From an uncultured Pseudomonadota bacterium (GTDB lineage Bacteria; Pseudomonadota; Gammaproteobacteria; Burkholderiales; Methylophilaceae), in assembly GCA_903860085.1 (NCBI GenBank), contig CAIOPD010000099.1, positions 1 to 22,837 on the forward strand: 22,837 nt of DNA, in the 5' to 3' direction. Shown here piece by piece: positions 1 through 9,225 of this stretch (position 1 is the first letter of the stretch; each line of letters begins with the position of its first letter). Made by a program: the position numbers and the translations under genes. The notes under the pieces were generated by a model. The model saw nothing but the letters and a program-made list of their open reading frames with translations. It made no database searches and was not told where the DNA came from.

Positions 1-3000
1 CATCAGCAGCTGGCCCTGCCATTTTGAAGTTATCGCTACGTAAAATTCCCTGGTCAATTTTTACAGATGCGCTAATCTTGTCAAAGGCAAACCCATTACT
101 AAACAAATCTCTAAAGTCTAAAGTTAAACGCCTTGGGAGGCTTTGTAAGCTAAGTAGTCCTAGCAGTCTGCCAACGCCAGGTTGCACTTTTAAGATTTGC
201 CCTTTTTGTAGTTCAAATTGGAGCGATCCATTTAAATGTGTGGTGTCAAATTCATGTGGGCTTCCCGCCCAGTTGAGATGCCCTTTGACTTCCCCTTGCC
301 CACCCTTAATTGTGTCGCCATACCCGAAGCGCTTAAGCGTATTTCCTAAATCTTTTATATCCCATTGCAAATTGATATTGGTATTTGGATTTTTGATCCA
401 GTTATTCCACTGCCCATCAGCGCTAAGTGTACCTTCAGCACTGGCGAATTTTAGTTTTTGAATTTCCCAGTTTTCATTTTGTGGGTAAGCGAGGAGTTCT
501 AGACTACCGAAGTTCTTGTTATCAAATTCAAAGTTATCTGCTGTAATGTCAAGAGCAGGATAGTCTTGAACTAGCCTTTTAAAATCTTTAGGCACGGAAG
601 TGCTCTGCTCAATATTGGGCACTGTATCAGGAACAGTTAAATTGCTTAAGTGGGCAATGATCTTGCCATTTCTTTGATTTAACCACTGCACATCCCCGCT
701 AATTTCATGGCTTTGTATGGCCGCCTGAAAACCTTCTTTTCCTGGAATATTTACCAGTTTTAATTGATTAATACGCCTTCCCATAATGTCGAGTATATTG
801 ACCTTGAGATCTATTTTTTTAACAGGTAATGTCAATTCTTGTGAAGTCGATCCCTGAGAAGCATTCAATACGTTGCGCCATGCATCAGCATCTAAATAAT
901 TCAAGTCACCAGTAAGTTGTAGTCCGCTGGCCGGGAATAAATCGCTCCCAGATATTGCTGGTTGTGTTTTAGTGACATTGAAGTTGACTGAGGCACGGTC
1001 TAGTTGCATTTTGCCGTTGATTAGGGTGCGACCGGCTTTTGCAATTAGTCTATTTCCAAGAACGACGCTAATCAATTCACTATTTGCATCCTGCTTTCTA
1101 AATAGCCGCAACACTAATTGCTCATTCTGGGCTTTGGTTAAAGGGGCTGGTAAATGCGATGTAACACCTATTAAGTCAGTGCGTAAGCTCATTGAAATGT
1201 TTGGTTTTTGAATGGTTATATCACCAGCCCAATCCCCATTGCCAGATACGTAATTACCGTTTTTTCCGACGACGTCTTTTAGTCCTATCACCTGCCTAAA
1301 TAACTCATCGTTGAGCTTACCTTTAGCAGACACGTGTATTATTTTATCGTTGCCTGAGTTGAGGTTGAATACAAGTGGAGCGCCAAACACACTCGCTTTA
1401 ATATTTTTAGCAATTAAGGTGCTCTCCGTAAACGCTAAGGCACCATTAACTTGACTAATCATAGGCATATCAGGACTAGCCATGCTGGCATTTGTAATTT
1501 GATATAAACCTAAATATTGGGCTGACTCTAAGTTTTGCATCGGGATTTTTAAGCTTAGATTGAGTTTTCCGGTACCCGTCGTAATTAAGTTGTCAGTAAA
1601 GCCAAGACTCACTTTAGCTACTGGACTGTTGTTCACGAACTTGACCAGATCAGCTGTGGCACCTTTGAATTCACTGACTATATTAAGAATAGGATTCTTG
1701 GCATCTAATTGCGGAATTGTAATTTTACTTTGCACAATTTGATTGCCTAAAATATGGCCAGTGGAGGCGTTTAACTCCATACGGTTTCCTTCAAATAACA
1801 TATTCAGGCCGAGCGCTTCCACATTCGGCCAACCAGTGCCGAATTCAACAATCGCATCGCTAATTTTTGCCGTTATTCTGAAGATTCCCAGTTTACTGTC
1901 TAGATTATTTTTGCTATCAACAAATGGGAAGTCTGCTAAGCGACCCTTAACGATGACATTAATATTTTCAGCGTGGCCAGCTAGTATTGAGGTGTCTAGC
2001 CAGTGCAGGGTATCTGTCCCTAGTATTTCTGGGTAATAGAGAGTGGCATATTTTAGATTGGCTTGACCAAACTGCCCTTTTAAATCAAGTAGCCCGCCCT
2101 TATTGCCATCCATGATGTAATCAGCACTAACTATGCCGGCAATATGAGAGTTGCTAAGATTTAGCTTGTCGACATGTATCGTCGTGATTTGGTTTTTATT
2201 GGCCCAGGTAATGTCGCCGTTTAAATTGTCGGCGGGAATTATTCCACGCAATATTGGTTTTAAATTGAGCTGTGCATTTTGTGTTCTTAGCTTGAGTATG
2301 CCCGTATTTTGGTTTGCCTTGATTGTGCCACTGAGTCTAGTAAAGCCAGGCATATCTTGGCCTGAATCCAGTTTTAGTGCCTGTATGCTCAAGTCGTCAA
2401 ATTTAGTGCCTATTTGATATTTTTTTGTGCCACTAGCGGAGCCTTCCCAATTGAAGCTTAAAGCGTTAAGTTGTCCGCTCGCATCTAGCTTGGTAATTTG
2501 TTGTAAAACCTGCGCTGATATTGGCAGGTAATCAAGGTATGCTTTAAGTAACGTTAGATCTATGTGGGCTAAGTTCAGCGCTAATTTAATCTGGCCTTTG
2601 GCATCGGTTGTGTAAGTGGCCGCCGCATTTTGAAGGCTTAACCCTTTATTAGTCTTAAAGGATAAGTCCTTAAAGCTGACGGTTTGTCCTAAAACTCCTT
2701 TATCTGCACCAATCTCATAGCTACTTAATTTTAGTAGTTTGTTGGAATTAAGTTCCTCCCAAGTTAACTTGCCAGTCAGTTGATTGAGAAAGACTGGGTC
2801 TGCATTGTCTTTAAGTTGAAGCTGTACTTGATCTAATGCAACATCAGCAATCACAGATTCAAGTTTGCGATTTGCAAAGTGAACCGTGATCGCGGTCGTG
2901 CCAACACCTGACTGCAAATTAATTGGGTAATCTATCCAAGGTTTAAAAGCAGTTAAATTAGCTTGTTCTAGTTGCACATTCACAGTGCCATGCCATTGCT

Positions 3001-3679
3001 CGGGGTGGCTAACATCGTTCCCGAATACATTCCCGCTGATCTTAATAGGATAATTACTTCCGTATGAGGCCAGTGAACTCATAGAGAGTCGGTGGTTTTT
3101 AAGCAGACTACGCCAAGGTGGGCTAAATATTTCTAAATTAAGATGTTCTAAACTTAGCGCAGGTGCGTTGCGCATTTCGTCCAACCAAATGACCTTGGCG
3201 TTTACTACTTCTAATTTTGTTTGTCGCAATAGCCAGTTAGGTAACTCGGGTTTGGATGCGCCACTTAGGCTGATGCCAGCTACAAAAATCTCACCACTGC
3301 TAATGCGTCGTATGGTTAGTTCTGGCGAGTTAATGAGTATTTGGTCTAGGTGAGGTTCAAGTAATGGGATGCTTAGCCAAGACAGAGATAGTTCAGTATT
3401 TTTAAGCTGCAGTGCGGGACGATTTTGCGCATCAAAAATATCGATATTGGAGAGTGAAAAATGTGGATTAATGCCTTGCCAATTAGCCTTGATATTACCA
3501 ATCACAATTTTCTGTGTACTAGTCTGATTGACAAGGTTGGCGATCGTATCCTTGTATTGGTTGATATTGGGCATCAACAAAAATTGAACGACCAGCGCTG
3601 TCACCAGTGAAATGCCAGCGACAATTGCAACACACCAAAGTGCAGCGCGATAAATCCAAAGGAGTGATTTTTTGACCAT
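1..3679 (-). CDS. yhdP: YhdP-family AsmA-like envelope protein, C-terminus cut by window edge
   Basis: A single open frame runs on the minus strand from the ATG at 3679-3677 to the left edge. I read the complementary triplets from about 2750 down to the edge and found no stop, and the N-terminal part read above that is also open, giving about 1226 residues. The N-terminus (MVKKSLLWIYRAALW, then a hydrophobic stretch to about residue 36) is a single inner-membrane anchor. The rest looks like a long periplasmic beta-rich repeat protein with many short LNLSN/LEAxx-type strands. Near the edge, residues about 1160-1226 carry the family hallmark PGVGRLLGLLSLQSLPRRL followed by LDFRDLFSNGFAFD and a GPAAD motif. 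Family members are roughly 1250-1400 residues, so perhaps 50-150 are missing. In E. coli, YhdP, TamB and YdbH are redundant bridge-like proteins implicated in phospholipid transport from the inner to the outer membrane. The gene has its own upstream region and no same-strand neighbour in view. Confidence 0.93.
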   Translation of the reverse strand, partial: MVKKSLLWIYRAALWCVAIVAGISLVTALVVQFLLMPNINQYKDTIANLVNQTSTQKIVIGNIKANWQGINPHFSLSNIDIFDAQNRPALQLKNTELSLSWLSIPLLEPHLDQILINSPELTIRRISSGEIFVAGISLSGASKPELPNWLLRQTKLEVVNAKVIWLDEMRNAPALSLEHLNLEIFSPPWRSLLKNHRLSMSSLASYGSNYPIKISGNVFGNDVSHPEQWHGTVNVQLEQANLTAFKPWIDYPINLQSGVGTTAITVHFANRKLESVIADVALDQVQLQLKDNADPVFLNQLTGKLTWEELNSNKLLKLSSYEIGADKGVLGQTVSFKDLSFKTNKGLSLQNAAATYTTDAKGQIKLALNLAHIDLTLLKAYLDYLPISAQVLQQITKLDASGQLNALSFNWEGSASGTKKYQIGTKFDDLSIQALKLDSGQDMPGFTRLSGTIKANQNTGILKLRTQNAQLNLKPILRGIIPADNLNGDITWANKNQITTIHVDKLNLSNSHIAGIVSADYIMDGNKGGLLDLKGQFGQANLKYATLYYPEILGTDTLHWLDTSILAGHAENINVIVKGRLADFPFVDSKNNLDSKLGIFRITAKISDAIVEFGTGWPNVEALGLNMLFEGNRMELNASTGHILGNQIVQSKITIPQLDAKNPILNIVSEFKGATADLVKFVNNSPVAKVSLGFTDNLITTGTGKLNLSLKIPMQNLESAQYLGLYQITNASMASPDMPMISQVNGALAFTESTLIAKNIKASVFGAPLVFNLNSGNDKIIHVSAKGKLNDELFRQVIGLKDVVGKNGNYVSGNGDWAGDITIQKPNISMSLRTDLIGVTSHLPAPLTKAQNEQLVLRLFRKQDANSELISVVLGNRLIAKAGRTLINGKMQLDRASVNFNVTKTQPAISGSDLFPASGLQLTGDLNYLDADAWRNVLNASQGSTSQELTLPVKKIDLKVNILDIMGRRINQLKLVNIPGKEGFQAAIQSHEISGDVQWLNQRNGKIIAHLSNLTVPDTVPNIEQSTSVPKDFKRLVQDYPALDITADNFEFDNKNFGSLELLAYPQNENWEIQKLKFASAEGTLSADGQWNNWIKNPNTNINLQWDIKDLGNTLKRFGYGDTIKGGQGEVKGHLNWAGSPHEFDTTHLNGSLQFELQKGQILKVQPGVGRLLGLLSLQSLPRRLTLDFRDLFSNGFAFDKISASVKIDQGILRSDNFKMAGPAAD

Positions 3680-3993
3680 ATTTTTCGTGTATTTAATGCT
3701 GGTGATAGCGCGTTAAAATGCCATACATACGCTTAAGAATCATTTTACTGCAATATTCATGACTATATAACTTTTGCTTAGGCATTCGAGTAGAAATTAA
3801 CACGAAAATACAAAGATATATGAAGACTTAGCGATGAATCATTTAGAATAACGCTATTTTTGACAGTTTGATTTCTACTGTTGCTTGATTGGATGCGGAT
3901 TCTAGACGCTACGCGGCCTAAATTTCAGATTTTCTCGAACTTTGGTTATGCTTTTTTCTGTCAGCAGTCTTTATTAATTTCGATGGTTTTCAT
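3680..3993. other. Divergent intergenic region between yhdP and yheS
   Basis: These 314 bases separate the divergent starts of yhdP and yheS. I find no tRNA-like fold, no credible reading frame with a ribosome binding site and no repeat. The stretch is AT-rich and must hold promoters in both directions. A perfect TTGACA occurs at 3860-3865 but lacks a good -10 at normal spacing. A better-spaced but weaker candidate for yheS is listed separately. Confidence 0.6.
3924..3952 (+). promoter_or_regulatory. Possible sigma-70 promoter for yheS
   Basis: TTCAGA at 3924-3929 and TATGCT at 3947-3952 are 17 bases apart. They match four positions each of the -35 and -10 consensus. Transcription would begin near 3959, giving a leader of about 35 bases before the TTG start of yheS. 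This comes from eye matching in AT-rich DNA, so the call is weak. Confidence 0.28.
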
Positions 3994-5898
3994 TTGATTC
4001 AATTTAAACAACTTACTTTAGTCCGTGGCTTAAAAATCCTGATTCAGGGGGCTTCGATGCAACTTCATCCTGGCCATAAAGTGGGTTTGACTGGCGCTAA
4101 TGGCGCTGGAAAATCTTCATTATTTGCCCTGTTACGTGGTGAAATGCAATTGGAATCAGGGGATTTAGAAATGCCTACAACTTGGGTCATTGCGCATGTG
4201 GCACAAGAAACCCCGGCCTTGTCCATGCCAGCGATAGAGTTTGTTTTGGACGGCGATGCTGAACTGCGCAATATTGAAATCGCTTTAGCAACAGCTGAAG
4301 CTAACCATCAAGGTGAGTTAATCGCAGAATTGCATCATCGTTTATTAGATATTGAAGGCTACAGTGCCAAAGCCCGTGCGGCAGAGTTGTTAAGTGGGCT
4401 TGGGTTTAGTCAGGCTAACTTACAGCAAGCAGTGTCTACTTTTTCTGGTGGATGGCGGGTACGTCTAAACTTAGCACGCGCCTTGATGTGCCGCTCTGAC
4501 TTATTGTTGCTCGATGAGCCAACCAATCACTTAGATTTAGATGCTGTGATTTGGCTTGAAGGCTGGTTGCAAAATTATCGCGGTACGTTAGTGCTAATTT
4601 CTCATGACAGAGATTTCTTAGATGCAATTGTGAATCATATTGCTCACATAGAGCAGCAAACGCTGACGCTGTATCGTGGTGGTTACTCTGATTTTGAGCG
4701 TCAGCGTGCCGAGAAACTTGCGCTGCAACAAGCTATGTTTGAAAAGCAGCAACGTAAAGTTACACATTTGCAGAGTTATATTGATCGTTTTCGTGTACAA
4801 GCAACCAAAGCGCGCCAAGCACAAAGCCGTATTAAGGCTTTAGAGCGGATGGAAATGATCTCGGCTGCACATATAGATTCACAATTTAACTTCGAGTTTA
4901 GGTCGCTAATATCGGCACCTGATCCGTTATTGGTGTTAGATAATATGCAGGTAGGCTACAACAGTACGCCTTTAATTAAGGATATTGCACTGGCCATCAG
5001 GCCTGGTGAACGCTTAGGACTGCTGGGGCGAAACGGTGCGGGTAAAACCACTTTAATTAAATTGTTAGCGAATGAATTAAAGCCATTAAGTGGCAAGCGG
5101 GTAGAAGGTAAGGACTTAAATATTGGTTACTTTGCGCAGCATCAGCTAGAGCAATTGCGCCCAGACGAGTCACCACTTCAGCATATGTTAAAGCTGGACC
5201 CATTGACGCGTGAGCAAGAGCATATGAATTTTTTAGGCGGCTTTGATTTTAAAGGTGAAATGGCAAGATCGCCTTGCGCAAATTTTTCCGGTGGCGAAAA
5301 GTCACGCTTAGCGTTAGCTTTACTGATTTGGACTCGACCTAATTTGCTGTTACTTGATGAGCCTACCAATCATCTAGATTTAGAAATGCGACATGCACTA
5401 ACGCTGGCACTTCAGGATTATGAGGGTGGAGTGATTTTGGTGTCGCATGACAGGGCTTTATTACGTGCAACTTGCGATGAATTTATTTTGGTAGCTGATG
5501 GAAAGGCGGAAGCTTTTGACGGTGACCTAGAAGACTATAGCCTTTGGCTAACTGCACAACGTCTTAAAGATAAGCAGTCGGCTCAGATGGACGTTCCGGA
5601 GAGGTTGAATAAGAACGATCGCGCATTAAATAAAGCCGAAAAGCAAGCGCGTATATTAGAGCGTAGACCCTTAATCAAAGAGCTGGAACTGTTAGAGTTG
5701 AATATCGAGCGTTGGCACGGCGAGAAAAAGACATGTGACGAGCGTTTAAATGATGCTGAACTTTATGCTGGCAGTGATAAAACAGAATTACAGCAGTTAC
5801 TGAAAAAACAGGCAGAACTGGCGAACCAAATTGAAGTAGCTGAAGAACGTTGGTTAGAGTTGCATGAATTGTTAGATGCTATACCAGTCTTTGATTAA
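3994..5898 (+). CDS. yheS: ABC-F family ATPase YheS
   Basis: This 634-residue protein has two ABC ATPase domains and no membrane segment, as expected of a soluble ABC-F factor that acts at the ribosomal E site. The first domain has Walker A GANGAGKSS (34-42), signature FSGGW (150-154) and Walker B LLLLDEPTNHLDLD (170-183). The charged linker at about 235-290, containing HLQSYIDRFR, is the ABC-F tRNA-interaction region. The second domain has GRNGAGKTT (345-353), FSGGEKSR (431-438) and LLLLDEPTNHLDLE (451-464). A charged coiled-coil tail runs from about 540 to the end. Length and sequence fit YheS (637 residues in E. coli) better than Uup, EttA or YbiT. The start is TTG: no in-frame ATG lies nearby upstream, and the next internal Met (residue 22) would remove the first beta strand. 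No clear Shine-Dalgarno sequence precedes it. The exact role of YheS in translation is not settled, though a role with stalled ribosomes has been proposed. Confidence 0.93.
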   Translation: MIQFKQLTLVRGLKILIQGASMQLHPGHKVGLTGANGAGKSSLFALLRGEMQLESGDLEMPTTWVIAHVAQETPALSMPAIEFVLDGDAELRNIEIALATAEANHQGELIAELHHRLLDIEGYSAKARAAELLSGLGFSQANLQQAVSTFSGGWRVRLNLARALMCRSDLLLLDEPTNHLDLDAVIWLEGWLQNYRGTLVLISHDRDFLDAIVNHIAHIEQQTLTLYRGGYSDFERQRAEKLALQQAMFEKQQRKVTHLQSYIDRFRVQATKARQAQSRIKALERMEMISAAHIDSQFNFEFRSLISAPDPLLVLDNMQVGYNSTPLIKDIALAIRPGERLGLLGRNGAGKTTLIKLLANELKPLSGKRVEGKDLNIGYFAQHQLEQLRPDESPLQHMLKLDPLTREQEHMNFLGGFDFKGEMARSPCANFSGGEKSRLALALLIWTRPNLLLLDEPTNHLDLEMRHALTLALQDYEGGVILVSHDRALLRATCDEFILVADGKAEAFDGDLEDYSLWLTAQRLKDKQSAQMDVPERLNKNDRALNKAEKQARILERRPLIKELELLELNIERWHGEKKTCDERLNDAELYAGSDKTELQQLLKKQAELANQIEVAEERWLELHELLDAIPVFD

Positions 5899-6000
5899 GG
5901 CACTCTTGAATTGGATACCATTTTCGTTGACCAAGAGATGAATTTAGATTTAGAAGCAATAATTACTCCTTATCACCAATAGACTTAATTAGGACTCCAT

Positions 6001-6567
6001 ATGGAAATTCAATATTCAAAACGTATCAAACTTATGCACGCTTTGTGCCTAACAGACACCCTTAGTATGGATGAAGCTAGGTTAAATGCAGATTTGAACG
6101 ATTACGATGCACTTGCTGCTGCTGATTATTTGAGTTGCTATATTACCTTTAGAGCCATACAAGCAGCGGAACGCTCTCCTCAAGCTGAGCGGGCTGACAA
6201 TTTTGACATGTTGAGTGTTTATCAGGCTTATGCTTTATTGGTATATGCCTTTTTAACCATGCCGTTGGCGCAGGAAGATATTGCTCCTGACTTGCAAGCG
6301 GCACAAATCACGATTGCCAAAACTCTATTTGCTGGCTTGACTGACGGCGAGCTGATTGAAATCGTTGAAGCGGGTGTGAGTAAATTTCAATTAATAGGGG
6401 ATGCAACTGCTGAGCATTGGAGCGAGTTTAGAGAAAATCTTGATAAGTTGACTGTGGCCTTTGTGATTGCTGGAACCGATGAAGATAGTCCGCACGATAA
6501 AGCGGAAATTCTGCCATTATTTGGTCAGCTATTAAGCCAATTATGCGAAGCCTTTGACAATATCTAA
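6001..6567 (+). CDS. Hypothetical acidic helical protein, 188 aa
   Basis: I do not recognise this protein. The ATG at 6001 has a good AGGA six bases upstream, which supports translation. The sequence is strongly acidic, rich in Ala, Leu, Asp and Glu and predicted largely helical. It has no signal peptide and no convincing transmembrane span, though YQAYALLVYAFLTMPLA (about 74-90) is a hydrophobic helix. Other segments are a Leu/Asp-rich start (TLSMDEARLNADLNDYDALAAADYL is split around residues 20-44) and a C-terminal EILPLFGQLLSQLCEAF. There is no metal-binding Cys/His cluster, nucleotide loop or helix-turn-helix that I can see. It starts 102 bases after yheS on the same strand with no terminator between, so it may be co-transcribed. 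It ends 27 bases from the convergent ychJ. It is probably a cytosolic protein of unknown role. Confidence 0.8.
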   Translation: MEIQYSKRIKLMHALCLTDTLSMDEARLNADLNDYDALAAADYLSCYITFRAIQAAERSPQAERADNFDMLSVYQAYALLVYAFLTMPLAQEDIAPDLQAAQITIAKTLFAGLTDGELIEIVEAGVSKFQLIGDATAEHWSEFRENLDKLTVAFVIAGTDEDSPHDKAEILPLFGQLLSQLCEAFDNI

Positions 6568-6594
6568 AGCACTTACTGATAAATTATTTTACTT

Positions 6595-7005
6595 TCACTT
6601 CTCCGCATCCATATGGATGCCTGAGAGATAAAACCAACGCCCGTCAACCAATAAGAATTCGCTGAGTTCATGCATGCTGTGGGAGTTTCCTGATACTTTA
6701 TAGTGTGCAACAAATGTGACTGTTGCAATGTGTTCATTCATTTTAGCAGTGGATTTAATTTCCAACCCTAGCCATTGCGTGGGTTCATCATCAGCAAGAT
6801 TAAGTGCTGGTGGGCGTGTATTCTTATGCCAAGTTTGCAGTAGGTACGGTTCCAAAGCTAGGGTAAATGCGGTATAGCGTGAACGCATCAATGTTTCTGC
6901 AGTCGGCGCAGGCTGCCCTAAATGAAATGGCTCACAGCAATCTGAATATGGCTTGTCACTGCCACAAGGGCAATGATTTTCAGTGGAATTTTTAGATGAT
7001 TTCAC
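6595..7005 (-). CDS. ychJ: YchJ family protein with SEC-C zinc motif
   Basis: This 136-residue protein matches the YchJ/UPF0225 family. The N-terminus carries a SEC-C type zinc motif, CPCGSDKPYSDCC (residues 12-24, with Cys 12, 14, 23 and 24 as likely ligands). An NTF2-like middle domain follows, containing the typical TAETLMRSRYTAF. The usual second SEC-C motif at the C-terminus is absent, so this is the shorter form. The start is GTG at 7005-7003; no other start lies ahead of the zinc motif. The first 14 bases overlap the 3' end of prfC in another frame, which suggests translational coupling to prfC. The molecular function of YchJ is not established. The gene ends close to the convergent hypothetical gene on the plus strand. 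Confidence 0.88.
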   Translation of the reverse strand: MKSSKNSTENHCPCGSDKPYSDCCEPFHLGQPAPTAETLMRSRYTAFTLALEPYLLQTWHKNTRPPALNLADDEPTQWLGLEIKSTAKMNEHIATVTFVAHYKVSGNSHSMHELSEFLLVDGRWFYLSGIHMDAEK

Positions 7006-8581
7006 GTGTTTCTAGAAATTCTATATCTGGATATCGCTCCTGTGCCATTTGCAAATTCACACGATTGGGCGCCAAATAAACATATTCACCAGCTCCATCT
7101 AAGGCTACGTTAAAGCCATATTTATCAGCGATTGCCTTTAGATCATTATCTGAACCGCGTAACCAGCGCGCGGTATAGCAATCATAGTTTTCAAACACAA
7201 TATCAACACCATACTCATGTTCTAAACGGTGGGCAACCACATCAAACTGCAAAATACCAACGGCGCCTAAAATCAAATCATTTGACAGCAGAGGTCTAAA
7301 AAGTTGAGATGCACCTTCTTCAGCCAGCTGTTGTAGGCCTTTTTGCAACTGCTTCATTTTGAGTGGATTTTTTAAACGCGCACGGCGGAAGAATTCAGGA
7401 GCAAAAGAAGGAATGCCGGTGAATCTAAGTTCTTCACCTTCAGAGAAAGTGTCGCCTACTTTGATCGTACCATGGTTGGGAATACCAATAATATCCCCAG
7501 AATAGGCCTCATCCATGGTGGTACGATCCTGGGCCATAAAGGTAATGGCATTGTTGACCGCCATTAATTTGCCTGTAGCCACTTGTTTGATTTTCATACC
7601 ACGTTCAAAACGGCCAGAACACACGCGTAAGAATGCAATACGATCCCGATGCTTAGGGTCCATATTGGCTTGAATTTTAAATATGAAGCCAGAGAATTTA
7701 TTTTCATCAGGCGCAATGACTCGACTAGAAGTATTGCGTGCTAATGGCGGTGGTGATAAATCAATCACAGCATCCAGTAAGGATTGAACGCCGAAGTTGT
7801 TGATTGCTGAGCCAAAAAATACAGGAGTTTGCTTACCTCCCAAAAATCGTTCTTTATCAAAGCTATGCGATGCGCCGCGCACGAGTTCTACATCCACTCG
7901 TAGCTCATTAGCAACCCTGCCTAACAGCTCGTCTAAGCGAGGGTTATCTAAGCCTTGTATGGTTTCTGAGGTACCTTTATCTGCGCGTGGATCAAAAAAT
8001 GAAATGGTATCGGTATATAAATTGTAAACACCTCTAAATCCTTTACCCATGCCGATAGGCCAAGTCATTGGGGCGCATTCCATACCCAATGTAGTTTCAA
8101 TTTCGTCTAACAATTCAATTGGTGGGCGGCTTTCACGATCTAGTTTATTGATGAAAGTAATAATAGGCGTGTCGCGCATACGGCATACATTAAGTAGCTT
8201 GATAGTTTGTGCTTCAACGCCATTGACCGCATCAATTACCATGACTGCAGAATCAACGGCAGTCAATGTTCTATAGGTATCTTCCGAGAAGTCATCATGC
8301 CCAGGTGTGTCGAGCAGATTTACCATATGTTTACGGTAGGGAAACTGCATCACTGAAGAGGTGACAGAGATGCCACGTTGCTTTTCAAGCTCCATCCAGT
8401 CCGATGTCGCGTGGCGAGAAGCCTTGCGTCCACGAACTTCACCTGCCACTTGTATTGCACCACCGAACCACAATAATTTTTCAGTTAATGTTGTTTTACC
8501 CGCATCTGGATGGGAAATAATGGCGAATGTGCGACGACGTTTGATTTCACCCTGTAATTGGGAGGTGGGGAGGGAAGACAT
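6992..8581 (-). CDS. prfC: Peptide chain release factor 3 (RF3)
   Basis: This 529-residue translational GTPase recycles RF1 and RF2 from the ribosome after peptide release. The G domain begins with SHPDAGKTTLTEK (G1, residues 23-35), followed by an RGISVTSSV switch segment, DTPGHDDFSEDT (G3) and INKLDRE (G4). The sequence GLDNPRLDELLG and the later FKIQANMDPKHRDRIAFLR and DRTTMDEAYSGDIIG are typical of RF3 rather than EF-G or LepA. Length equals the E. coli protein (529). The ATG at 8581 has no evident Shine-Dalgarno sequence in the short leader, and no alternative start lies inside the conserved N-terminus. It is the upstream partner of ychJ, which overlaps its end by 14 bases. The 130 bases upstream separate it from the CBS-domain gene. 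Confidence 0.97.
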   Translation of the reverse strand: MSSLPTSQLQGEIKRRRTFAIISHPDAGKTTLTEKLLWFGGAIQVAGEVRGRKASRHATSDWMELEKQRGISVTSSVMQFPYRKHMVNLLDTPGHDDFSEDTYRTLTAVDSAVMVIDAVNGVEAQTIKLLNVCRMRDTPIITFINKLDRESRPPIELLDEIETTLGMECAPMTWPIGMGKGFRGVYNLYTDTISFFDPRADKGTSETIQGLDNPRLDELLGRVANELRVDVELVRGASHSFDKERFLGGKQTPVFFGSAINNFGVQSLLDAVIDLSPPPLARNTSSRVIAPDENKFSGFIFKIQANMDPKHRDRIAFLRVCSGRFERGMKIKQVATGKLMAVNNAITFMAQDRTTMDEAYSGDIIGIPNHGTIKVGDTFSEGEELRFTGIPSFAPEFFRRARLKNPLKMKQLQKGLQQLAEEGASQLFRPLLSNDLILGAVGILQFDVVAHRLEHEYGVDIVFENYDCYTARWLRGSDNDLKAIADKYGFNVALDGAGEYVYLAPNRVNLQMAQERYPDIEFLETREII

Positions 8582-8596
8582 GTTATGTGGACGCTG

Positions 8597-8625
8597 ATTA
8601 AAAAGCCATTTTACATTAAGGCTAA
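8597..8625 (-). promoter_or_regulatory. Possible sigma-70 promoter for prfC
   Basis: On the minus strand TTAGCC (8625-8620) and TTTAAT (8602-8597) are 17 bases apart. The -10 matches five of six consensus bases and the -35 matches three. Transcription would start about 8-10 bases upstream of the prfC ATG, giving a very short leader. That would fit the lack of a Shine-Dalgarno sequence. The call is by eye only. Confidence 0.28.
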
Positions 8626-8710
8626 CATTGGTGGAACTGCTAACTAATGATGGAATGTTTTAAGGGAGTCTTTTTTTGCTGATTTTAAGTGCTAATAACG
8701 ATGTGTTTAT

Positions 8711-9160
8711 TTATTTACGCTTGATAGATTCGTTCTTTTGTTCGCGAGTGACAAGCGCGCTCATGGCAGCCAGTTCTTTTGATATTAATAAAAATAAGTC
8801 ATCTAACGTGATGATGCCAATTAATCCACCTTTGTCATCAACTACGGGCAAACGACGCACGCCCTTGCCAGTCATAGTTTTAATGGCTTGAAATACTCCA
8901 AAATCTTCTCCAATGACAAACAACTTTCTTTGCATAATGTCGCTGGCTGTAATGACTTCAGCGTCAAGTTCTGTTGCTACAACACCCACAACTATATCCC
9001 TGTCAGTCACTATTCCAATTGGAACTGGTATGTTCTTACGGTCGTCAATTACCACAACATCACCAACATGATACTGACGCATTAGGTTGGCGACGTGTGC
9101 AATGCTTGCCTCTGCTTTTACAGTGATAACTTTACGGTTACAAATGGCGGCAATACTCAT
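8711..9160 (-). CDS. Stand-alone two-CBS-domain protein
   Basis: This 149-residue protein is essentially a CBS pair. The first repeat is at about 5-65 (VITVKAEASIAHVANLM, ending PIGIVTDRDIVVG). The second is at about 73-130 (DIMQRKLFVIGED, ending GLIGIITLDDLF). Each repeat carries the GIVT/TxxD-type signature that commonly binds the ribose-phosphate of adenosine nucleotides. A short charged tail follows. No catalytic or membrane domain is attached, so it may be a nucleotide sensor that acts on a partner protein; the partner is unknown. The ATG at 9160 is preceded by AAGGA at suitable spacing. It follows the nitroreductase gene by about 65 bases on the same strand and may be co-transcribed with it. 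Confidence 0.9.
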   Translation of the reverse strand: MSIAAICNRKVITVKAEASIAHVANLMRQYHVGDVVVIDDRKNIPVPIGIVTDRDIVVGVVATELDAEVITASDIMQRKLFVIGEDFGVFQAIKTMTGKGVRRLPVVDDKGGLIGIITLDDLFLLISKELAAMSALVTREQKNESIKRK

Positions 9161-9225
9161 GGCGTAAATCCTTACTCAATTATGTAGATTTTTTTATTTG
9201 AGGAATAGCTCAATGATTAATTTTC

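Noticed and set aside
24..3353. Several plus-strand open frames of 60-145 codons inside the yhdP region
   Set aside because: They lie opposite one continuous minus-strand frame with clear YhdP motifs, and their translations look like antisense shadow.
3860..3865. Perfect TTGACA in the yhdP-yheS gap
   Set aside because: No acceptable -10 lies 16-18 bases downstream, so I do not call it a promoter.
5911..5982. A 23-residue frame starting with TTG between yheS and the hypothetical gene
   Set aside because: It has a weak start codon, no Shine-Dalgarno sequence and no recognisable sequence, so chance is the simpler explanation.
9198..9213. TTGAG/CTCAA hairpin between the nitroreductase and CBS genes
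   Set aside because: The stem is only five pairs and the T-run is on the wrong side for a minus-strand terminator.
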